The position numbers and the translations under genes are program-made. From the NCBI GenBank assembly GCA_016873575.1, contig VGWY01000135.1:1-7091 (forward strand): a DNA stretch of 7,091 bases, written 5' to 3'. The stretch's first letter is position 1. Each line of letters starts with the position of its first letter. Positions 1-3,737 of this stretch are shown here, one piece after another. The stretch is from Nitrospira sp. GTDB lineage: Bacteria > Nitrospirota > Thermodesulfovibrionia > Thermodesulfovibrionales > SM23-35. The notes under the pieces were generated by a model that was given only the letters and a program-made list of their open reading frames with translations, made no database searches and was not told where the DNA came from.

Positions 1-134
1 CCTTAGCCCCGATTAAGCAAGGTTAGGGCTCCGTTGAGACCCTCGAATTACCAGGGTTGGGCAAGGTGCAAAACATAAAAGCTTATTAAGCATGATGAAA
101 AAAGTACTTGACAAAAATAAACCAGGGCAAGGGT

Positions 135-151
135 GAGGGGGTATTTTCGGG
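135..151 (+). repeat. GGGGTATTTTCGGG repeat, copy 1
   Basis: The phrase GAGGGGGTATTTTCGGG recurs, with one G fewer, at 2845-2860 just before the patatin gene. There it is the right-hand tail of a C-rich palindromic repeat. A shared 14-base core is unlikely by chance in 7 kb, so this is probably a decayed end of the same repeat family. Confidence 0.5.
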
Positions 152-184
152 ACAAAGTTGAAATCGAAGTCAGAAAAAAAATAT

Positions 185-219
185 AAGGAATATGAAAATT
201 AACTTAATTTAAATTCCTT
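185..219. repeat. AT-rich inverted repeat
   Basis: AAGGAAT (185-191) is the reverse complement of ATTCCTT (213-219). The interior contains AAAATT/AATTT as a second, nested pairing. It could form a hairpin, but no T-run or neighbouring gene gives it a role. Confidence 0.45.
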
Positions 220-223
220 GTCA

Positions 224-249
224 ATTTGAATAAATCATTTGAATAAATC
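224..249 (+). repeat. Two perfect tandem copies of a 13-mer
   Basis: ATTTGAATAAATC occurs twice with no gap (224-236 and 237-249). It lies just left of the predicted three-way fold. It could be an old slippage duplication or a pair of binding sites. Confidence 0.6.
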
Positions 250-253
250 TAAT

Positions 254-316
254 GATAGGCGGGGTTTTCTAACCCCGCAAATCAAAACCAAGCGAGACAA
301 GAAAGTCACGCCTATC
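254..316. other. Candidate folded RNA/DNA element (three-way junction)
   Basis: GATAG (254-258) pairs with CTATC (312-316) and encloses two hairpins. The first is GCGGGGTT (259-266) with AACCCCGC (271-278), eight perfect pairs around a TTCT loop. The second is GCG-A-GAC (292-298) with GTC-A-CGC (305-311), around an AAGAAA loop. The two hairpins abut the closing stem directly and are joined by a 13-base A-rich linker (279-291). An alternative pairing extends the outer stem to eight pairs, GATAGGCG/CGCCTATC, at the expense of the hairpin bases, so a switch is conceivable. I do not recognise a known riboswitch or ribozyme consensus. It lies upstream of the predicted promoter of the next operon, so it is not obviously in that transcript. 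Confidence 0.35.
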
Positions 317-339
317 GTAATTTATCGAATGCCTCAAAC

Positions 340-378
340 TGTAAAGTCTTTTACACCTCGCTGTCGGAATAATGTATA
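340..378 (+). promoter_or_regulatory. TGT...ACA paired palindromic site, copy 1
   Basis: TGTAAAGTCTTTTACA (340-355) is a perfect TGTAAA/TTTACA dyad. It is followed by CCTCGC and then TGTCGGAATAATGTATA (362-378). The arrangement and wording match the better-preserved pair at 1323-1362 on the far side of the toxin-antitoxin genes. The site overlaps the promoter of the operon, so a protein bound here would interfere with RNA polymerase. No sigma-54 promoter is visible next to this copy. Confidence 0.45.
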
Positions 379-380
379 AT
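350..380 (+). promoter_or_regulatory. Sigma-70-like promoter of the toxin-antitoxin operon
   Basis: A perfect TATAAT (-10, 375-380) lies 22 bases before the first start codon. The best -35 candidate is TTTACA (350-355), one mismatch from consensus, but its 19-base spacer is long. The -35 falls inside the palindromic site, which would allow autoregulation or outside control. Start-site mapping has not been done, so this rests on motif match alone. Confidence 0.45.
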
Positions 381-401
381 TTCAATTAAGGAATTTTAAC
401 C

Positions 402-872
402 ATGAACTATACAGAAGATTATAATAACGATCTTATACAATTAATAAAAAAAATTCTGGTAGATGTTGCAGCCCAGCGACCGGAAATTGTTGCTGTTTAT
501 CTATTTGGCTCTTTTGCGAGAGATAAATCAAGAAAAAGTTCTGATGTTGACCTTGCTTTTCTGTTTGATCGGACATTTTACAAAAATGATTCCTACAAGG
601 CATTTTCAATAGCACAAATAATAGGTGCTGATCTTGGAGAAGTTTTAGGTAAAGCTGTGGATGTATCCGTTTTGAATGAAGCATCTCTGTTTTTCTCATA
701 TAAAGTAATTACCACAGGAATCTGTCTTTATGAGAAGGATCATATAGAAAGGATTCTTTATGAAATTGTCATTAAAGGACAATACTATGACTTCAAACCC
801 TTTATTATGAAACTCCGACAAAAAAAGATAGATTATATCTGTGAGGTGGTAGGAAAACATGTCAGACAGTAA
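402..872 (+). CDS. mntA: MntA-type antitoxin nucleotidyltransferase (MNT domain)
   Basis: This is a 156-residue minimal nucleotidyltransferase, the antitoxin partner in HEPN/MNT toxin-antitoxin pairs. Members of this family have been shown to neutralise HepT by transferring AMP from ATP onto a tyrosine beside its catalytic histidine. The signature GS-X10-DXD is exact: Gly36-Ser37, then Asp48 and Asp50, in the context FGSFARD...SDVDLAFL. Asp87 (AVDVSVL) is the likely third metal-binding carboxylate. Length and a helical C-terminus fit the family. AAGGA (388-392) lies nine bases before the ATG and supports the start. Its last 14 bases overlap the next gene, implying translational coupling. There is no signal peptide or membrane segment, so it is cytoplasmic. 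The activity itself is inferred from the family. The AT-rich base composition contrasts with the PEP-CTERM gene downstream. Confidence 0.88.
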   Translation: MNYTEDYNNDLIQLIKKILVDVAAQRPEIVAVYLFGSFARDKSRKSSDVDLAFLFDRTFYKNDSYKAFSIAQIIGADLGEVLGKAVDVSVLNEASLFFSYKVITTGICLYEKDHIERILYEIVIKGQYYDFKPFIMKLRQKKIDYICEVVGKHVRQ

Positions 873-1293
873 AGACATAATAGAACAGAAAATATCCACA
901 CTGCTTGAAAAAATTGAAAGACTGAAGAAATTTAGAGAGATTTCATTCAATGAATTTTCAGAAAACTTGGATATAAAGGATATAGTTGAAAGAAACCTGC
1001 AGATTGCGATAGAGGCATGTATTGATATAGGGAAGGTTATTATTTCTGATATGAACCTTAGAGAACCTACTGATAACAAAGGCGTTTTTAAGGTGTTAGC
1101 AGAGAATGGGATAATAATTCAAAAATCTCTTGATTTTTTAATGCCCATGGCAGGCACAAGGAATGTGCTTGTTCACGGGTATGATAAGATTGATGAAACG
1201 GTTATTTTTGGCATTTTGAAAAAACACATGGAAGATTTCTACAAATATCTTGCTGATATAAAAAAGAATTATCTTGAAAGGTCTCAGGAATAG
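859..1293 (+). CDS. hepT: HepT-type HEPN RNase toxin (DUF86)
   Basis: This 144-residue, all-helical protein is the likely toxin of the pair. HEPN toxins are RNA endonucleases that use an R-X4-6-H motif at a dimer interface. Here the motif is Arg101-NVLV-His106-Gly-Tyr108, the extended RX4HXY form whose tyrosine is the residue AMPylated by MntA in characterised pairs. All three key residues are intact, so the toxin is probably active. The gene starts inside the end of mntA (14-base overlap) behind a G-rich AGGTGGTAGGA stretch that can serve as ribosome binding site. The order here is antitoxin first. After the stop there is no clear intrinsic terminator; the next structured piece is the palindrome at 1323-1362. 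The RNA target and physiological role (phage defence, stress or maintenance) cannot be read from the sequence. Confidence 0.87.
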   Translation: MSDSKDIIEQKISTLLEKIERLKKFREISFNEFSENLDIKDIVERNLQIAIEACIDIGKVIISDMNLREPTDNKGVFKVLAENGIIIQKSLDFLMPMAGTRNVLVHGYDKIDETVIFGILKKHMEDFYKYLADIKKNYLERSQE

Positions 1294-1322
1294 GGAAACC
1301 TTCATGGAAGCATTTCTGATAC

Positions 1323-1362
1323 TGTAAAATTTTCTGACACCTCACTGTCGGAAAACTTTACA
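1323..1362. promoter_or_regulatory. Paired inverted activator sites upstream of the PEP-CTERM gene
   Basis: TGTAAAATTTTCTGACA (1323-1339) and TGTCGGAAAACTTTACA (1346-1362) are inverted copies of each other, matching at 15 of 17 positions and separated by CCTCAC. Each 17-mer is itself a TGT-N11-ACA dyad. Their centres are 23 bp apart, about two helical turns, which suits two dimers of an NtrC-type enhancer-binding protein on one face of the DNA. They end about 60 bp before a sigma-54 promoter. PEP-CTERM systems are known to include the two-component pair PrsK/PrsR, whose regulator is of this type; assigning these sites to PrsR is inference. As RNA the block could also form a 17-pair hairpin after hepT. 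Confidence 0.55.
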
Positions 1363-1423
1363 AAATGGCCTCTTTACAAAAGTTATCCAAAAAATATTCC
1401 TTATAATTCATACACTTACAATC

Positions 1424-1438
1424 TGGCATATAAGTTGC
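1424..1438 (+). promoter_or_regulatory. Sigma-54 (RpoN) -24/-12 promoter
   Basis: The sequence TGGCAT-ATAAG-TTGC followed by T matches the RpoN consensus (TGGCAC-N5-TTGC), with exact spacing between GG at 1425-1426 and GC at 1437-1438; only the last C of the -24 element differs. Transcription would begin near 1450 and give a leader of about 170 bases for the PEP-CTERM gene. Paired upstream activator sites at 1323-1362 strengthen the call, because RpoN promoters need an enhancer-bound activator. Confidence 0.62.
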
Positions 1439-1497
1439 TTTTAATTTATTAAGTATTAAGTAATAGGGTATCGAGTTATTTAATGAAATGTTAAAAA

Positions 1498-1564
1498 CCC
1501 TGCGCCAAGAGCGCAGGGCGTAAAAAACTTTAAAGGTATTTACCCTGTGGCAAGACCGCAGGGT
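1498..1564 (+). promoter_or_regulatory. Tandem twin hairpins in the PEP-CTERM leader
   Basis: Hairpin 1 pairs CCCTGCGC (1498-1505) with GCGCAGGG (1511-1518). Hairpin 2 pairs ACCCTGTGG (1542-1550) with CCGCAGGGT (1556-1564). Both have the identical five-base loop CAAGA and are separated by 23 AT-rich bases. Between the two, the loop-closing pair changes from C-G to G-C (a compensatory change) and another from C-G to U-G (a consistent change), which argues that the structure is conserved as RNA. The second hairpin ends 42 bases before the ribosome binding site. A roles list would include mRNA stabilisation, a protein-binding target or a small riboswitch; I do not recognise the family. Read on the opposite strand, hairpin 1 is followed by TTTTT and resembles a terminator, but no minus-strand gene leads into it. 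Confidence 0.55.
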
Positions 1565-1606
1565 GTTCTCTTTAAATAAACTATTCAAGTTTAAAAATTT
1601 AAAAGC

Positions 1607-1617
1607 AAAGGAGGTGA
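1607..1617 (+). promoter_or_regulatory. Strong ribosome binding site that fixes the PEP-CTERM start
   Basis: AAAGGAGGTGA is nearly the full complement of the 16S rRNA tail, with GGAGG ending eight bases before the ATG at 1623. It rules out the upstream in-frame ATG at 1563, which lies inside the second leader hairpin and would place 20 lysine-rich residues ahead of a clean signal peptide. Confidence 0.85.
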
Positions 1618-1622
1618 AAAAG

Positions 1623-2453
1623 ATGAAGAGATTCTATATTTTTCTAATAATGTTGCTGATCGCGGTGTTCGCTTTCTCCTTCACTGGCGAGGTATTAGCA
1701 GGTGGCATATTCGATTCTGGGATTCCAGCCGGCTGGACAGTTGAAGGCAACGCAGGCACATTAGGCGCCGATGGCGTTGTCACTCTGGCGCCGGGCGGCG
1801 GCAGTCAATATGGCTGGGTCGTGAGCAACACTGGGATTACAGGTTTGGGGCTTCCGTATGTCGGTGGGACTGACGGGTCGAGGCTTCGTTCATCGCTGTT
1901 CTCAGCGAACGCCGGAGACGCCCTGGTGTTCAACTTCAATTACGTGACTTCCGACGGAGCCGGGTATGCCGACTACGCTTGGTCGCGACTGCTTGACTCA
2001 GGGCTCAACGAAGTGGCGCTGCTGTTCACGGCACGGACAACGCCGGGCGGCAACACTGTCCCCGGGTTTGGTATGCCTGCTATCGCAGCAACAATAGATC
2101 CTGCCATCGTGACCATTATCCCTGGGGGGCCAAGCTGGTCGCCGCTGGGCGGGTTCTCAGGTAAATGCTATAACACCGGCTGCGGCTACACGGATTGGGT
2201 CGAGTCCACTTACGACATCGCGGCTGCTGGCAACTACATCCTGGAGTTTGGGGTCGTGGACTGGGGCGATCAAACATTCGACTCTGGTCTCGCATTCGAT
2301 GGCATCACTGTCGGTGGAGACCCGATAGGGTGCGGACAGCCAGGCCTACCACCATGCGGTGATGGAGGTGTAATACCAGAACCTTCAACCTTCCTACTTC
2401 TTGGTGCAGGGCTTGTTGGAGTCGGGCTTCTGAGGAAGAGATTTAAAAAGTAA
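1623..2453 (+). CDS. Secreted PEP-CTERM sorting-domain protein
   Basis: This 276-residue exported protein is an exosortase substrate. Residues 1-26 form a signal peptide (MKRF, a hydrophobic core, then VLA before Gly27). The mature part is rich in Gly, Ser, Asp and aromatics and should be beta-rich, with two Cys pairs (CYNTGC and CGQPGLPPC). The last 25 residues are a textbook sorting tail: Pro-Glu-Pro at 252-254, a short transmembrane stretch, and a basic RKRFKK end. In known systems the tail is cut and processed by exosortase at the inner membrane, and substrates are usually linked to exopolysaccharide, biofilm or floc formation. Wording such as NYVTSDG...DYAW and FDSGLAFDG recalls a recurrent PEP-CTERM subfamily (I think NCBIfam NF038132, unverified). 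No exosortase gene is in the window. The coding GC is much higher than in its neighbours: one sampled 60-base line has 40 G/C, against 22 in a hepT line. Control appears to be sigma-54 plus the leader hairpins. Confidence 0.9.
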   Translation: MKRFYIFLIMLLIAVFAFSFTGEVLAGGIFDSGIPAGWTVEGNAGTLGADGVVTLAPGGGSQYGWVVSNTGITGLGLPYVGGTDGSRLRSSLFSANAGDALVFNFNYVTSDGAGYADYAWSRLLDSGLNEVALLFTARTTPGGNTVPGFGMPAIAATIDPAIVTIIPGGPSWSPLGGFSGKCYNTGCGYTDWVESTYDIAAAGNYILEFGVVDWGDQTFDSGLAFDGITVGGDPIGCGQPGLPPCGDGGVIPEPSTFLLLGAGLVGVGLLRKRFKK

Positions 2454-2479
2454 GGTAATTTTAAAGAATTATGGAAACA

Positions 2480-2512
2480 AAAAAGGGATGCAATCGCATC
2501 CCTTTTTGTTTT
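2480..2512 (+). terminator. Intrinsic terminator after the PEP-CTERM gene
   Basis: GGGATGC (2485-2491) pairs perfectly with GCATCCC (2496-2502) around an AATC loop. The stem is extended by AAAAA/TTTTT and followed by G and four more Ts. The A-tract on the other side means it should also work on the minus strand. It starts 27 bases after the stop codon. Confidence 0.9.
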
Positions 2513-2537
2513 AGAAGTAATCATTACCCTATTATTC

Positions 2538-2568
2538 TGGACAATTCTTTCTAAAAATGCTTTATAAT
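2538..2568 (+). promoter_or_regulatory. Possible sigma-70 promoter for the patatin gene
   Basis: TGGACA (2538-2543) is one base from the -35 consensus and TATAAT (2563-2568) is a perfect -10, but the spacer is 19 bases. Transcripts from here would cross about 300 bases of repeats before reaching the patatin start. It is the best plus-strand candidate between the terminator and the gene. Confidence 0.35.
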
Positions 2569-2598
2569 ACCTAAAATTTAACATGTTACTAATAAGAC

Positions 2599-2750
2599 CA
2601 TAAGTAAGGTCACATGCCTATAGCAATTTTATCATGCTGGCTCCTGTTCCCGCTTCGTCGGGAATCTGTCCAGCATCTTTCTTTACGATTCCGAACAAGT
2701 CGGAAGGATTCCAGACAAGCTGGAATGACAGCCAATGTGGTTTACTTATG
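2599..2750. repeat. MITE-like element, copy A
   Basis: The ends are inverted: CATAAGTAAGGTCACAT at 2599-2615, and 2735-2750, whose complement reads CATAAGTAAACCACAT. Immediately left is TTACTAATAAGAC, which also flanks copy B at 6149-6349. The interior is built of short palindromes of the ATTCC...GGAAT type, including a 24-base unit at 2707-2730 (ATTCCAG...CTGGAAT, ending GACA) that is identical in copy B. There is no reading frame, so it would be a non-autonomous element or a composite of REP-like repeats. A parent transposase is not in view. Confidence 0.55.
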
Positions 2751-2761
2751 AATTCCTTTTA

Positions 2762-2860
2762 CCTCCCCCTTTAGCAAAGGGGGATGAAGGGGGATTTTAA
2801 GAACATATGTTTCCTTAAATCTCCCCTAACTCCTCTTTTACAAAGAGGGGTATTTTCGGG
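2762..2860. repeat. C-rich nested palindromic repeat
   Basis: The left half holds CCCCCTTTAGCAAAGGGGG as a hairpin. The right half holds CTCCTCTTT-TAC-AAAGAGGGG. Between them, GGGGGATTTTAAG and CTTAAATCTCCCC pair across a centre containing AACATATGTTT. The whole piece is therefore a large imperfect palindrome of the common CCTCCCC...GGGGAGG intergenic repeat class. It ends with GAGGGGTATTTTCGGG, shared with 135-151. It sits directly before the patatin start and would be in its leader RNA. Confidence 0.6.
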
Positions 2861-2879
2861 TCAATGACAAGAAAAAACT

Positions 2880-3737
2880 ATGGAAGATAAACCGCTAAAA
2901 GAAAATTCTTTCAAAAAAGAACCGATAACGCTCATGCTTCTCGGTGGAGGATTGCGATTTCCTGCTTATATCGGAGCGCTCGCTGCATTAGAGGAGAAGG
3001 GATTGAAAATTGAGAAGATTGTTGGTGCATCAGCAGGGAGCATCATTGGGAGTCTTTATGCAGCAGGGAAATCACCGCTTGAAATGAAAAAAATAACCCT
3101 GGAACTCGATACTACAAGATTTCGAGACTTCCGTATCAAAAGCCTTTTTCGTGGTAAGGGACTATATGAAGGGAAGGTTTTTGAATCCTGGATTGATGAA
3201 ATGCTCGGAGGGCGGAGGTTTTGTGATAATTTTCGTATACCACCTTTTGTAGCAGCATTCGATATACTCAATAATACACCCTTTGTCTTTTCCCGTTCAA
3301 ATTTTCCAGATTTGAAGGTATCAACAGCAATACGATTCTCTATTGGAATTCCATGGGTCTTTGCATACAAATATTTTACTCATACTAAAAAAAGGCATAT
3401 CTTTATTGACGGTAATCTTATGTCAGGTTTAGTAGAGGATATGTTTGAAAAGGAGGCCAAGATGCTTGTCTTGAGGGTAATCTCAAAGAAATCAATGGCT
3501 CCACCCGCTTCTGATACCTTTACGTTGAAAAAATACCTCCAGGAATTACTCCTTATCATGATGCATGCTGTAGAGAGTGAGCGTGTTAAGGCAGACAGGT
3601 GGAAGGATACAATCCTTATTTTCTGTGGCGACATACCACCAACCAAATTTTCAATAACTGCCGAAGAAAAAACATATCTCTTTGAGCAGGGATATATTCA
3701 GGTCAAAAAATTCCTCGAATATAAATGGGGGATTTAG
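2880..3737 (+). CDS. Patatin-like phospholipase
   Basis: This 285-residue protein has the patatin hydrolase fold, which uses a Ser-Asp dyad to cleave acyl esters, usually of phospholipids. The oxyanion-hole glycines are at 22-24 (LLGGGLRFPAYIGAL). The nucleophile elbow is GASAGS with Ser51, and the catalytic Asp is Asp177 in FIDGN. The segment between, AIRFSIGIPWVF (150-161), matches the usual block before the DG motif. There is no signal peptide, so it is probably cytosolic or membrane-peripheral. The substrate is unknown. An in-frame stop at 2865-2867 rules out a longer start, and there is no good ribosome binding site; a C-rich repeat ends just 20 bases upstream. Its stop overlaps the stop of the converging signalling gene by four bases, with no terminator between, so read-through antisense is likely. 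Confidence 0.87.
   Translation: MEDKPLKENSFKKEPITLMLLGGGLRFPAYIGALAALEEKGLKIEKIVGASAGSIIGSLYAAGKSPLEMKKITLELDTTRFRDFRIKSLFRGKGLYEGKVFESWIDEMLGGRRFCDNFRIPPFVAAFDILNNTPFVFSRSNFPDLKVSTAIRFSIGIPWVFAYKYFTHTKKRHIFIDGNLMSGLVEDMFEKEAKMLVLRVISKKSMAPPASDTFTLKKYLQELLLIMMHAVESERVKADRWKDTILIFCGDIPPTKFSITAEEKTYLFEQGYIQVKKFLEYKWGI

Larger units (their letters stand above)
1..401. other. Gene-free left flank with repeat debris
   Basis: I see no convincing reading frame here on either strand. The first 150 bases contain related G-rich phrases: AGGGTTGGGCAAGGTG (near 53-68) and CCAGGGCAAGGGTGAGGGGG (122-141). They look like degraded copies of the C-rich/G-rich palindromic repeats found elsewhere in the window. 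Further right come an AT-rich inverted repeat, a 13-base tandem repeat, a possible folded element (254-316) and the promoter region of the toxin-antitoxin operon. The TTGACA at 108-113 has no matching -10 box at normal spacing. Nothing shows what lies upstream of the window. Confidence 0.6.

Noticed and set aside
108..136. Sigma-70 promoter at TTGACA
   Set aside because: The -35 match is perfect but the bases 16-18 downstream are G-rich with no -10-like box.
254..316. Cyclic di-GMP riboswitch or integron attC site
   Set aside because: The conserved GEMM phrases and tetraloop/receptor are missing, and there are no RYYYAAC/GTTRRRY core sites. Only a general stem resemblance exists.
1493..1518. 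Minus-strand intrinsic terminator
   Set aside because: The hairpin followed by TTTTT on the minus strand looks like a terminator, but no minus-strand gene leads into it and its twin at 1542-1564 lacks a T-run. A leader role fits both better.
1563..1622. Upstream ATG start for the PEP-CTERM protein
   Set aside because: It lies in a leader hairpin, has no ribosome binding site, and would put a lysine-rich stretch before the signal peptide. The start at 1623 has an excellent site.
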